DNA of 64,000 bases from Hemileia vastatrix (lineage: Eukaryota > Basidiomycota > Pucciniomycetes > Pucciniales > Zaghouaniaceae): NCBI GenBank assembly GCA_030280995.1, contig JASXTE010000019.1:8047501-8111500 (forward strand). Direction: 5' to 3'. The notes beneath the pieces were generated by a model. It did not search any database. It worked only from the letters and a program-made list of their open reading frames with translations, and was not told where the DNA came from. Shown piece by piece: positions 31,940-45,231 of this stretch. Made by a program: the position numbers and the translations under genes. Every line of letters starts with the position of its first letter. The stretch's first letter is position 1.

Positions 31940-34900
31940 TTTTCTTATATTTCTTTAATAGAATATTTAATTAGAGTTTTCCTTAGCAGGGATACACCTA
32001 TCTAATCTAGTAGGATTTCTTTTATATCTTAATAAATACTCAGTTACTCTTTCTCTAGTAAGATTCCTCTCATTAAGGATATTTTAAATCTCAGCCTCCT
32101 CATTTTTTTCAAAGGTTTAAATTTTGGTCTTCCCCTTCTGTTACAGAATAACTCAGGAATATTTGAAATGTAAGGCTTTATTAAAGATATTGGAAATACT
32201 AGATGTTTTCTATTATATGGAGAATATAATAAAACTTAAAAAGAAACTTAACCAATCATCCTTTTTACAAAAAATGGACTAATAAATGGATCTATTTATT
32301 TATTGTTACCTTGTAAGTTTAAATGCACTTTAGAAATAAGAACTTCATCTCCTTCTTTATAAGTTCATTCATTATGGAATTTGTCCCAACTTTTCTTCTC
32401 ATATTGGTAAGCATTTTCAATACATTTTTGTGCATTATTTCTACATAATTGTTGCATATTAAGAAATTATTTAGCACCAGGATGTATATCTAACCTAGCT
32501 AAGTTTTTATTTACCAAAGAGCTTGAAGTTCTTGGTAAATATCCTAACCATAACTCAAAAAGTCTTTTTTCTATTGCTGAATGAAAAGTACTGTTATAAG
32601 CAAATTCAAGGCCTGACATAAGTGTTACTCAATCATGAGTATATCTATCATTATCCTTTAATTCCAAATAAAAAGCTCAATTTCTTCTTATCATGTCTTC
32701 TAAGGTTTGTGTTATTCTTTCAGCCAATCCATCAGTCTGTGGATGATGTTCTGTGGATAATTTTAAATCACAACCACAAATTTCCGTTAAGAATTCAAAA
32801 ATTCTGACATAAATTTTGAGTCTCTATCAGAGATAATAGCTTTTGGAAAACCAGCTTTATTAAGCATACTAGTTCACCATATAGAACAAATTCCTTAGTA
32901 GAAACATATTTGTGGGTAGGAGTGAATTTACACATTTTTGTAAGTATATCCACTATTACCCAAAATGAGTTAAAGTTATCTTTACCTGCTTTTGGAAAGC
33001 CTGTTACAAAATCAATGTTTATTATTTGATATGGTGAATTTGGACCTTCAATTTCTTGCATTAATCCTGCTCTTCTTCCAGTTAATTTTTTAGATACTTG
33101 GCATGAATCTCAAGAGTCAACATATTGTTTAGCATATTCTGAAATAATATCCCACCAAGCAGGATTTTTTAATTTGATGATGGTTTTTTCCAGGTCAAAA
33201 TTCCCTGCTAATATGTCATCATGACATAATTTAAGAATAATTTCTTTCATTGATGAAGATATAACTATTACATTACTAAGTGTCTCTCTATAGTATATGA
33301 ATTCATCTTCTAAAGAAAAAATTCTTTTTTTCAAAGCTTTATGATATTTTATTGATTAAGTTTTTAGCAAAGGTTGGACTGATTCACTTTTTGTATAATT
33401 AAGGATAATTGATAACTTTTTTAAATTTTCATCATCCTTATATGATTCAAAAATTGTTTACATGAATTCTTCTTCTATACCTACTATATATACTCCAAAA
33501 ATATGAATAATATTTTCTTCAGGTACATAATCAGGGTTGGAGTCCTCATTTGGAAAAGGAAGTCTTGATAACATATCAAAAATAGAGTGTAGTAAACCAG
33601 CTCTATGAAGAATAGTCATTCTTCCTTTATATTCTTGAACTGCAAGATGGGACCTATAAAAATGACTATTAGGTATTTTAATATTTAATAATGATTTCAC
33701 ATCACTACAATCAGTGATTAACTCAAATTTTTGGTCTTTTATATAGTAATGAAATTTTCCCAAAGCTCATACTACTGCTAGACACTCTAATTGAGTTGCA
33801 CCATATTCCATCTCACTTGATCTCAAGTTTTTTTTAATATAGCATATATATACTTCTGAAATTTTTTCTTTCACCACTTTCTTTTGATGATGTGTAGCTC
33901 CTAATGCTACAAAAATTGCATATGTATATAATACAAAAGGTTTAATAAAATCAAGCAACCCTAAAACAGGTGCTGAAATTAAAGAAATTTTTAATGTGTC
34001 AAAATCTTTCTGTCTTTCATCATTCAATATAAATGAAACATTTTTTACTAGATTTGTTAAACGTGCAGAGATTACTTGGAACTTTTTATTTACTCTCTAT
34101 AGTAACCACAAATACCTAGAAAGGATTGAATTTGTTTACAGAAGTAGGTACACCAACATTTTGGATGGCTGCTACTTTATTCTGATCCACACAAGTTTGT
34201 AGACCTGACACAACAAGTCCCTGAACTTTTAAAGAATGAAAACCAGATTAACATTTTTAAGAGCTAGTGTCATATTTATATCATCCATTTTTTGGAAGAC
34301 TTTAGTCAGTTTTATAATATTTTCATTAAAAGTTTTTAAGAGAATATTAATATCATCTATATATACCATTAACCATCCTTCCATTATTTCTTTATGGAAT
34401 TTGTTATCCATAACATTTTGAAATACTGAAGGTGAATTTTTTTGACCAAAAGGCATTCTTATATATCTATGAATTCCCATATGAGTATCAATAAAAAGAA
34501 AATTTTGTGATGGCTTCTCAAAAGAAACTCAATGATAATTTTTATTTCCATCTAGACAGCTGATATACTTTTCTCCGTGTAAAGTTGCATGTATAAAATT
34601 TATTCTTGGTAAAGGATAAATATCATCAGCTGTATAGGTATTTAAAGCTCTGTATTCTCCACACACTCTAGATTTATATTTTTCATAAGTTTTTAGCACT
34701 GGTGAAATTACACAATACTTTGGAGTAAAATCTACTTATTCAATTATATTCATATTTAAAAGAGTTTTAATTTTATATTTAATATCTTTCTTTAAGTAAG
34801 AGAAGCAGGATAAGGCTTCTTTTCAAGGCTAAGTGGAATCTCTTCCAAGTTACATGTTAGTTGTAGTTTCATTTCATGTTCAACCAATCCTAACTAATGA

Positions 34901-35560
34901 CTTCCATATGCAAAAGCCATTGGAAAAGATTTTACTAGATCTATAATTTTTTTTTTCAAATTCATTGAATTGTTCTCCAAAAGAAGCTTTATTAATTTCT
35001 ATTTGAAGAGTACTTATTTCTTCACAATTTCTTCTTTTTAATTGTATTAAATTATGACATGTATTAACAAGAGGTGAAATTTATGTTATAGAATATAAAA
35101 TATGAAATCTTCTTTTACCATTATTTCCTATAGTAAAGAATTGATTTTCTGGATCCAATTTTATTCCTTATTTTGTTAGAATATCATTTCCCATAATATA
35201 CCAGTTACTTAAATTATAATTGTTCAGTACAATAAATGTAAAAACTGCTCTAACATACCCATGAGTATTTTCAAAGAAAATTGAAACAGAATTCTTTCCT
35301 ACTGGTTTTAAAATTGAACCATATCCTCTCCAATCTCCTGAAGAAACAGTTTCTAGTTTATAACCATAATCATTATCACTGTTCTTCAAAGCTGATAAAG
35401 AAAAAATACTTCCTCCAGCCCCTGAATCTAAAATAATCTCAGTGTATACAACATTTATCAAAACAAGAACTTTAATGGGAATAGTGATTATAGCATTATC
35501 AGTAATATCCTTTATGATTTTTTCATCCCCAACATTAGACAAATTTTTTTGAAATAATGG
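31940..35560 (-). pseudogene. B3 pol (protease to chromodomain), broken
   Basis: Protease has ILDSGAGGS (35168-35542). Reverse transcriptase has MPFGQKNSPSVFQ and YIDD (34229-34480). RNase H pieces lie at 33458-34027 (LYTYAIFVALGA, with TDAS changed to TYAI). Integrase zinc part is at 33110-33334, core with NIDFVTGFP at 32795-33061, tail at 32300-32640, chromodomain remnant at about 31950-32160. Numerous stops and frameshifts separate the pieces. Confidence 0.85.
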
Positions 35561-36990
35561 TAATTCTTATTAACACATTTTATATCTGCTTCTAACATAA
35601 AATTACTCTTTTTTTAATCATAAGAAATATCAGTCTCAATATTTTAGGAATCATCTGATTCTTCATTATTTTCTGGTTCATTTTGTTCTACAAGATTTAA
35701 CTTTTTTTCACAAAAATGACCCTTTTTCCATTTTTTACACATTTTACACAAGTATTTGTATTATTATTTTTAGCAAAAATTCGGGCAGAAGATTTAACCA
35801 ATTTATCAGGGTCCTTATTTCCATATTTTTGGTTATCATTTTGATTATTATACTTTTTTACACTAATCTTTGGTTCATATCTATGGTTAAATAATAAATC
35901 ATTACAGATATTACTAAAAGTGGAAGGGTTAAAATTATTTTTACACCTGGCTATCACAAAGTCTCTCAATGAATTTGGCAGGTTAAACAATATTTTTTTC
36001 TTCCACAATTCAAAATCCATTTTTGGTTCCATGCCTTTCAATATTTTTATTAGCTTCATTAAGAGAACTATAGGTTTTTCATATGAGTTAGAATAATACT
36101 TACTCTCTTCATATAATCTCAGTTGAGCTAATCTAGATATTTAACCACCCAATTTTTTTTCCAATCAGCTTTTTCCATTCATCCATTGAGTATTCTATGT
36201 TATCCATATTAACTGATTCATACCACATTAATGCAACATTGGTAAATAAAGAAAGTAATTATAAATTAATTTCTTCATCTTTTAATTTGTATTATGATTT
36301 AAATTATCAATTCTTTGAATAAAATGTTGCCAGTCTGAAGCAGAATCACCATCAAAAGTTGGATATTGAGCCATTTTTGGCCAATTCTTTTGATGATTAA
36401 GAAATTCAGATTTTTTATTAATTTTATCATTATTTAATAATTCTGAAATTTTCTCAATATATACAGATAATTCTCCTTTTAAAGAACTTTAAGGAAGTTC
36501 TTCTGGTAATGTTTTTTCTGAAAAATTATCAAGTTCTGTTTCCCTTATTTTTCTTTTGAAGACTTATTTTGAATCTTTTCATTGTTCATCTAGGTAGATT
36601 TATAAGACAAATTTACATTATTTCCTTCTAATCTCAATATTTGCTCTCTCATCATTGGGATTTCAGATATTTTCTCATTCATATTATGAATTGATAAAGT
36701 GTGTTTTTTTTCATTCATTTGTAATTTTTCATTAAAAGAAGCCATTTCATTATTTATAGAATTTACTTCTTTTTTCATATTGAAAATTTTATATTTTAAA
36801 GACGCATTTTCACTTTTACAAAGAGTAAATTGTTTATTTATTTCATCAACAGTTTTTTATTTTTCTGATAGATTTTATTTCTTAATATTATTATAAAATT
36901 TCCAATGATTTCAATACTCAACTCATGAGAAATTTCTAATTGATTCAATCATTTTTCAAAGTTCTGAATTAAATTATTCATTCTATGGCT
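35561..36990 (-). pseudogene. B3 gag, broken
   Basis: 35697-36059 encodes capsid C-terminal text (PKMDFELWKKKILFNLPNS) and a damaged zinc knuckle (CVKCVKNGK). 36590-36778 encodes a coiled coil (NEKISEIPMMREQILRLEG). Frames are interrupted by stops. Confidence 0.75.
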
Positions 36991-37197
36991 TATTATCTAA
37001 CTCACATCTAATGTATTAATCTCAAGTTTATCATAAGCATCACCAAAAAATTTTGATATTTCTTCTGGACTTTCAACTTCAATACTTTAGTATTCATTTG
37101 ACAATAAAGCAACATGATTATCAAAAGACAAACAGAAACCATCATAAAAAGTAGTTAAAGTTGGATTCTCAGATGATTGTCTATCATATTTTATTTT

Positions 37198-37640
37198 TTA
37201 CTTACTAATATGACTCTCACCTAGGTAAATTTTATCAGAATTTGAACCAATTAATTTATCTGGAGGAGTGCTTAACAAGGTTTTTGAGGAATATTTACTT
37301 TTAGCTTTTTCTTTCCCTTGTAGAGATGGTGATGGCTCACTAGTGTAGAAGGAGGTCTTGAAGGACCTGGCTGGGGATTCTGGTTTTGCATCCTGTCCCA
37401 CTTACATTTTCCCACTGTTACTATGTCTGAGATCTGGAAACTTCTAGATGGGTAGAGGGATTTGATGGTGTGCTTAGAGCCCAATTGTTCTGGTTGGTGA
37501 GAAATATCTTGCATTGGTTAATAATTTTTGTGAGTTTTTCCTCTATAATTTCAACCTTTGCTTTGACCTTTATCCACTCCTGCTTGTGATTGTGTACTAC
37601 TGAGCAGAGATTGCTAATTTTCTCCTGGTCTAACATATTT
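37198..37640 (-). pseudogene. B3 ORF0 region, overlapping frames
   Basis: One frame gives a coiled coil (KVKAKVEIIEEKLTKIINQ) and then, after a frame change, IVTVGKCKWDRMQNQN, matching B2 ORF0. Another frame gives the PSPSLQGKEKAKSK tail matching the overlapping B2 frame. Confidence 0.5.
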
Positions 37641-37800
37641 TTTATTTTAAGTCATGGTGGTAGTTCTTTTGCTATCTTTGGAGAGTTGTGTGGCTCTAAT
37701 GGTTTGGCCTCCTGCAAGACTATATCCTGTATTATACATTCTTTGAGTAATATTATTACAATCAGAAATGCTAACTATTGGACTTAAAATACTTTTTTAT

Positions 37801-38164
37801 CAGCATCCATTATTAGAGTGATTTATCAGAAATATTTTATTCTAAAAAAGAAGTATTTCAGTTGTTAAAATATAATTTTTTTAATCAAGTAAAAAAATTT
37901 ACTCACAAAAAAATAATTTAATTAATTATTTGATTTTAAGTAATTTTTTTTAAATAATTTTATTTCAGTGTTATTTCTAACTCTCTTAAGGATCTTAAAA
38001 GCTCAGTACAAAACATAGATTTACTATTGAGATCTGAATTATTAAGTAATTTTTTTAAAAATTATTATATATAAAAAAAAGTTTAAATAAAAATTTGAGG
38101 TTTCAGTAATTCTAGAAACTAAAATTACTCTTTCAAAATAAAGGTTAAAATAATGACAACAATA
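37801..38164. other. AT-rich stretch without a feature
   Basis: Very AT-rich; possibly the decayed leader of B3. Nothing recognised. Confidence 0.5.
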
Positions 38165-38361
38165 GGGGGCATCAAAGTTAGAAATTTGTAATTATTTAAA
38201 AGGTATTTCACAACACAAAAATAAATCCACAAAATTGACATTAATTTATGGTAAAAAGGTGTTTTGAAGGCACAATATGGCATATTTTAAAAAATAATAA
38301 TGGTTGATTTCGTGGAAAAAGAGGTTTTTTAAAGTGGAAGATTTCTAACTTTGATACCCCA
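38165..38361. mobile_element. MITE copy 2, 197 bp, TA-flanked
   Basis: Starts GGGGGCATCAAAGTTAGAAA and ends ATTTCTAACTTTGATACCCC plus one base, with TA at 38163-38164 and 38362-38363. Its reverse complement aligns with 21408-21605. It lies 18 bp from the CACTA-like element. Confidence 0.85.
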
Positions 38362-39349
38362 TAATATATAATTTACTTGCACAACAGGGAATTAGCTGTG
38401 GCATACATTGTATGCAATTTCCAGTTGCTGAATGCATGCATCCAAAAATTCATGCATGCATATTACCATTTCCTGATGCAACAACTGTTAACATGCATAG
38501 GACAATTGCCTTTATTTTTTTATCAGTTATGTATTTACAATTTTCCTTTCATTTCTTCCTCTCTATTTATTTTGAATTCCTTTCATGTTACCTTCAACTT
38601 TTCACTTTCTTGTCATTTTCTTCCTAAACTTTCTTCCTTGCTTTTTCTTCCCATAATCTCTTCTTTCTTGCATCTTCCAAAATTCTTTTCCTTGCTTCTT
38701 CCTATACTTTTTCTCTGTAATATTCACTTTGCAATGAGCTTCTTTCATTTCATCATACCCTTTTTTCTTTTTTGTACTTGTCTGTGTCTTTCTTCAAATT
38801 CCCTTCACTTATTTCCCAACCTCTTTAAACTCTTTTAGTTCTCTTTTAATATTTTTTCTTCTTCAAATTCCAACATCTTCAGCTTCCTCTCTCTTCCTCA
38901 TGCTTTATATATTTTGTTCATTTATTTTATCTTACTTTAAATACAGGTATGCCAAATTTCTTTTCTATTTTTTTCTTCAAATCCAATCTAATCTACAATA
39001 TTTCAAAATGTGGAACAATGATTTATTCAAGGCTGATTTTGCTATGTTTCTTTCTATATATATACATTACCATACCAACACTGATTTTGTCTATATATCC
39101 TGCCCATATTATTCTAAACATATCATTTCCCTTTTTTGTTAAAAAAATTCTGTGAATTTTGTTATTTGTGAGCATTAATTACTTTTTCATATTGATTCAA
39201 ATTATTTTTCAGCTATATTTTCTTCTCTTATTGCTCCATTACTTTTAGTCATATACAATATTTACTATCAAATTAAATTAATTTTATTGTTAAATTTTTT
39301 TATTTCAAATTAATATTTGACTATTTTTTTATATTTTTATTACAGTAAG

Positions 39350-41497
39350 ATGGAATCCAACAATGCTAGGAGTAGTGTTAATTTTTCTCAAGATATTTCT
39401 CATGCTCTAGCTTTCCAAGCAGCACAGGTTGAATCCTTTTTAAATTATTTTTCCCTTGAGCAAGCTTCCAAGTATAATCATGTCATTGGTGAGTTGTGAA
39501 GTAAAATCAATGCAGTAAAAGCTTTGAGCCAAAAAGAAACTGGAAAATATTCTTGTGGTTCAAAGAAAACAGTCTGTGGTAATGTTTCAAAGAAAGAAGC
39601 ACCCAAAAAAAGTTCATGGTGGACCAGTGCCCTCTAGCTTTCCAAAACCTGGAGTTTCAGCTAAAAAAAATGTCCATGCCACCTCATCCTCACCTGCTAC
39701 TCATTTTGTTGCTTCAAAAAACTCTCAAAAGTTAGAAAAACAGGTTAATATCAGTCTGAAAACTCCTCTATTCCCATCTTCTAGGAGTAACCCTGCCCAA
39801 CTGCAGACTGGTGACTTTCCACCAGATTTTGCTACAACAAAGGTGTGTGTTTTATTTCTATTTGTATCAATACAACTTAATCAACCTTTTTTCTTTAGAA
39901 TGCAATTTTTATACATATTAAAATACTTTGGGGGTTACTGAAGTAAGATTGAGTCGCTTACACACCTGAACCAACCAAATTAAAAAAAAATTTACTTTCA
40001 ATTCTCAAATGAGAAAAAATTCAAAAAAGTTATTCAAGTGGAATTGTCACCTGCTCTAGTCCCAATTAAAGATGTCAAGACCCTTAACCACATTAAGAAA
40101 TGATGTGTGAAAGTTGGTTGATCCCTTGTGTATCTATATTAAAATTTTGTCAAGTATGCCAAAGGACTATCAACACATTTAGGAATAAGGGTGTGGCGCC
40201 CTAGCTTGGAAGAAGATCCTTTGTCTTTGTATAATTCCACTTGTAAAATTTCTGCAATCACCACTTTCTGTGAAATCGCAGCTTCAAAAGCTTACACCTT
40301 TTTGAATATAAATTCAATCTATCTTGATGACACTTCATTGCTTATTCAAGCATATAACCACTTTGTGAATTTTTTAATTCTTACCCTAACTCAAAAAGAG
40401 AGGAAACAAGCTGATAAAAATAAAAAAGATTCAATTAGGTGAAGAATACAGAAGAATTGAAAGCAATTAAGTGTTTTTGGTACTTTTTTTATAATTTTGA
40501 ATCTAATTTTGACTTAACAGCTACAAGATGCTTGATATGAGTTTGAAAAACAGCACAATTCCTAAAATTGTACCTGAAAGTGCTTAGTAAAGTTGCATCC
40601 CATAGCAATGACAAATTTGATGAAAAAAGGGATATTTTCTAATCAAGATGCTACCTTATCATTAAACAGATTCTGGCCAGTTCATGTGTTTTTAAAGTGT
40701 CAGGATGATTCAAGCTAGTGAGCAAGACCTAACCTCTCTTTGAAGGGTCTGTCAATCACCTAAAAATCCAATGGAATCAACTTTCAAAGTGGTGCCAAAA
40801 CATCTTAAATTTGATTTCTATTTCCCCAAATGGTTTCCTAATCTTACTCCAGTCCAACAACAAACAATTTTTGATGCCAGTAAAGTTTCTTTTTTCCCCA
40901 TTGCTAACTATTTGTTGCTTCTCAAACCTCATACTCATCAGAATGAAAAAGACTGTGATTCAAGATTTATGGCCAAGTATTGGAATTTCCATGCCAATGC
41001 AAATGGACTATTAAGTGACTCTGAAACTTGAGATAGCTCATCTGATGTTGAGGAAAGTGACTCATTACATACTGAAGAAAGAAGTGCTGATGATTCTGAT
41101 AAGGCCTTTGACAAAGGTGATGCAGGGCTCTTGTATGAAAATAAAGGTTATGTGTATATTTCTCAAAAATTGCGTACAAATGATGATGGGAAACCTGAAA
41201 ATAATGTAAAACCCAAGGCATGGAGAGAGTCTGAAGATGAAGGTGAGTATGGTGATCCTGATTATGCTGAAGGAGAAGATAGGGAGGAGGAGGACAAGGT
41301 GAACAAGGTGGAAAAGGAAGAAAAGGAGAAAAAAGAGGAAAAGGAGGACAAGGAGGACAAGGAAGATGAGTAGGATGGGGAGGGTGAGCAGGGTGAGGAG
41401 GGCCAGGATGAGGATGAGGAGGACAAGGAAGGGGAAAAGGAAAAAGAGGAAGGGGTTGAAATTGAAATGGATGATGTAGAGGACAGGAATATTTGAT
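39350..41497 (+). pseudogene. Companion gene of the Tnp2-type transposon, broken
   Basis: Blocks in order: MESNNARSSVNFSQDISHA at the start; at 40191-40442 SLYNSTCKISAITTFCEIAA and SIYLDDTSLLIQAYNHFVNF; at 40771-41031 LKFDFYFPKWFPNL and DSRFMAKYWNFH; then a long acidic Glu/Asp/Lys tail to about 41497. This order resembles hypothetical proteins I remember as common in rust genomes beside Tnp2-like transposases. A possible intron lies at 39843-39898 (GT...TTTAG). Stops between blocks show decay. Function unknown. Confidence 0.55.
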
Positions 41498-41999
41498 GTT
41501 ACAATGGCTTTTAATTTTTTATAGCTCATTTTATTAGCTAGGTTAAAAAAATTAAATGATACACAACAAATTTAAATTATTGATTGTTTTCTTTCATTAA
41601 ATATTTATGAAAGGGGAAGAAAGGGAGAGATTGAAATTGTTGATTTGGATGACAAATGTATCTGATGTTATCATGCCTTTTTTTCTTCACATCTCTTTTT
41701 TTTGTTGAGTTAAAAAAATTAAAATTATACACAACAACATTGAATTATTAATTATTTTTTATGATTACATATTCATATATTTTACCTGATTCTTACAAAA
41801 TGATTATGAAATTTGTGCTTTTTAAAACCATTCCACAATCAATTCTGATGAAACTTAAAGACAACTTCCTACTATGCTTTGGAAAGTTTTTACAGTTTGA
41901 CATTTCAATAAACATACTTGCAGCAAAATACAATTTATTACCCAACTCTAAAGATGTAAGATATTGGAAATTATATCATTAAGATAGGTAAAATTAAAA

Positions 42000-44900
42000 A
42001 CAGATGTATTCATTATGGGGATTAAGGTAGAATCAAGGGTTATTGGAAATATAAAGGATCATAGAATTATCATGAGTGATAAGCATGATTCCATTGAGGG
42101 CTATGGAAAATGTTTTTTTAGGTAATAACAAATACTCTTCTAAAGATATCATATCATCAGGCTCTAAAAGTACTTTATTTTTATAATCTACTTGCCCCAA
42201 CACAAATTTGAAAAGGTATAAAAGGTATTGAAATGCTGAAGATGGGTAATTCAATTTTTTTAGGCATTTATTTGTAATGGGAGAAATTATTAATATATTT
42301 TGTAAATTATTCAAATAATCATTGAATTGGTAGATATTTTCAACTAGACCATATCAGAAATTAACCTCTTAATCTTTCCACAATAGGCAGTTGTTGGGTT
42401 TTGAGACTGAGACTGTAAGGTTGCAAAACAATAATGTTTTCATTGGTGATCCAAACCCTAAACATATTTTTGAACCAGCTAGAAAAGGGATTGTGTGTAA
42501 TTGTATAGAACTTTCATCTTTTTTTGATGAAGTCCCACTAAAGATTGTAAATATCATCTGTTAAATCAATTTTTCTGGCTTTTCCATTTTGATCTGAGTT
42601 TTTTTTCTATTTGTTATAAATTTATATTCCTTCTTGGCCATCTGCCTTTGTAGTTCACAACCCTGTCTCATCATTATAATTTTCATCAAATATTTTTCAT
42701 TAATATCACCCATGATCAATAATTAATCCAAAAAAATCAAAAAAGTAATGTATGGCACTAACCAATTTTGTTACTTGTGTTGATTTTTTGTAAAAAGCCA
42801 ATAAGTCGCTTGCCCAGAAATTCTAAAATCCCAGTTAGAGGTCCCCAGTTCCTCATTTTCTCTGGATGTTTAAGTGAAAAATGATGATTGGGTTTTACTT
42901 TAGAGCCAGGGAAGAGCTTTTTTTTAAATGTGATTCTTTCCAAAGTGGGTTTCAAATCGGTTTATTGACTCTTCATCAAGACTTCTTGAGCACAAAATAT
43001 GTGTACACATTACCAAATGGCCAGTGTTGTAAAAAATTTGTACTTGGTTGGTCCAGGGAGAAGCTTGTTGAAATTTTTTACAATAAACTCTAAGATGAAT
43101 AGTGGTATTACATATGCAAAAGGGTGTACCATTGATACTCAGTAAGGCGTCCAGGCCTCTCTTCACCAAAATTTAAAGGAATTTTTTTTAGACCAGTTAG
43201 TAGAACTACACCTTTCATAATGTAACAAATTTTTTTAATGCCTCTCTGAGAAAAGAACTGCCCATAATTTCCACTTTTCAGTTACAAGTCCTCCTCTTCC
43301 TCATCATAATCAGATCTGGAATAAATAATTTCCACTTCTATATTGCTATCAAGTTGCATAAGTTTCAAAGCTTGACTCACACTTTTTGGAAGGCTTCTTT
43401 TAGAGGTTATATGTATTGGAAAATACCTGAATTTTCAATGATGTTGAAAATGATGACTATGAACACCTTTGAGCCAATTTTGAATTGCACCCAACACAAA
43501 ATGGTGTGTTGAATCCCAGTAGTTTAGCCAGTTCAGTTCAGACCACCATATACCACTTTCCTTAAGCAACATTTCTCAAGTATTTTGAATTCTTGCATCT
43601 TGTAACTTTTTTGAAATTTCAAGAACTTCATTTTTAAACCTCTTTTTTCCACACTATAATGACGGTATTTGATCACATTTAGCCATGCACCATGTACAAA
43701 ACTGAGTGTCTGAGTAAGATGTAAATACAGAAAGCCTTTTTTGTTCCTGGAAGGTCAACAACTACACATAGAAGTTTAAATTGGACCATATGGCCTTCAG
43801 GTCTCAGATAGGTTAGAACTACAGTCCCACTCTCAAGAATAATTAACTGGCCAGCAAATGGCCTCAAAATATGGTTAATTTTTTCCATGTGCTGGGTGTC
43901 AGGTCCAGGGGTTATGCCAGCAAGAGAGATCTGAATAATTTTGTTTTGGAGACAAGGTGGAAGATTAAGACAGATCAAATAATTAATTCCCATTGATTTT
44001 ACCTTTACAGATATTTTATTTCCCTTTGGATTATACCAATTGATAAACATAGATAGGGCCATGTTCAATGAATTGGGCTGATCATTCCATTCCATGCTTT
44101 TAAATGAAGAACCATGCTGTATGTTTCAGAGAGAACTATTGTTATCAACCTCCTTTGCCCAAATTTTTATTTCCATCTCAATATCTGACCTTCTTAGAAC
44201 CCATCAAAGCTAGGTTGATATTTTCTAACAGAAAAGACCAAATACAGAAAACCAGGCTCCCTGATGAAACCTTCTGATTCCTCACGGTTCTGAGTGGATC
44301 TACCAGGATTCTTAATAGCATGAGTTGAGTTTTTTAAATAGTATAGAGTCTCATTGCATAGAGTTTAGCTAGGAAACCTTTTTTAGGTACAAAGAGTTGG
44401 GGAGGTATGATTCTGTGGATACAGATAAAAACACATCAGGCAGCATATCAAATGAACAAAGCTGAAACTCAAGTTGGCTCTCTTTAGATTATTTTTGGAT
44501 CAAGGGTAATTTTATTTAGGGATGAGATAAGAAGTGTTGTATTTTGAGAATCTTTAATTATGTTTACAATCATTTTAGTTGTAGTGATAAATTTTTCCCT
44601 GCTGAGATTGAAACCAACATAAAGTCAGTTATTTATCATCCTGATAGATGCTTTTTAAAGTAATTAAAATTTAAATTCAGTTGAAAAGGTTGAGAATTGT
44701 TGTTGAGAGAAAACTAAACTTAAAAATTGGGTCACTGCCTTCATCAAGATATGTTTTCTATCTCCTAAGGACTCAATTAGAGGAAAAGATAAATTAGAAG
44801 ATGGCTCATCTGATGAGCTGTTCAGATCTTCAATATTTTTCATAAATTTATGTTTCTCAATATCTTTTAGATAATGCCTATAAAACATGAAAGAGGTAAC

Positions 44901-45000
44901 ATATTCTCTGTATTGGTGTTGACGTTTGTGAGTTAGGCACAGTTGCAGGATACATTTGGAGCATTGGAAAAATTTTATGGAAGTTGAGATTTTTTAAAGA
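42000..45000 (-). pseudogene. Tnp2-like (CACTA/Plavaka-type) transposase, broken
   Basis: The best-preserved block (43679-44095) reads NMALSMFINWYNPKGNKISV, then CLNLPPCLQNK, LAGITPGPD and INHILRPF, the core order of Tnp2-family transposases in basidiomycetes. Further text includes DSTHHFVLGAIQNWL and SRSDYDEEEDL at 43280-43510 and GRLTEYQWYTL near 43120-43160. Upstream text near 44664-44888 is the likely N-terminal part. Several stops and frame changes: not functional. It would act on the CACAACAGGG ends. Confidence 0.7.
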
Positions 45001-45231
45001 TAAAAAATAAATTTGCTTTCTTTTGCTGGAAGCTATGCAATATGGGAAAAATGAGAATAATTAAAAACACACCAGGTGAGAAGCAAAAAAAAGTGGTGGC
45101 TGGGGAGTTTTTCCTTCACTGAAGTCACATGTTTCTCCCAAATTTAGAAACAACTATTCATGTAAAACTCAAAGCCACATGATGCAACAGTTGTCAGATC
45201 AGTCTAATGCAACAGCTGATTCCCTGTTGTG

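Larger units (their letters stand above)
31901..37800 (-). mobile_element. Degenerate Ty3/gypsy copy B3, internal region
   Basis: Minus-strand relative of B2. Left to right: purine tract, chromodomain, integrase, RNase H, reverse transcriptase, protease, gag, ORF0 region. All genes are fragmented. Its 3' LTR is probably the stretch ending at 22276, separated from this body by B2. A 5' LTR on the right was not recognised. Confidence 0.8.
38380..45231. mobile_element. CACTA-like DNA transposon, decayed
   Basis: Left end CACAACAGGGAATTAGCTGT; right end, reverse-complemented, CACAACAGGGAATCAGCTGT. Inverted similarity continues a little further (GGCAT/TGCAT). TTACT follows the right end directly and lies 2 bp outside the left end, so a 5-bp duplication is possible but not clean. 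Subterminal ATGCAT and GATGCAACA motifs occur at both sides. Inside are two convergent broken genes: a plus-strand companion and a minus-strand Tnp2-like transposase. Confidence 0.75.

Noticed and set aside
41065..41529. 154-codon minus-strand frame of Leu/Phe/Ile
   Set aside because: Reverse image of the acidic GAG/GAA-rich tail of the plus-strand companion gene.
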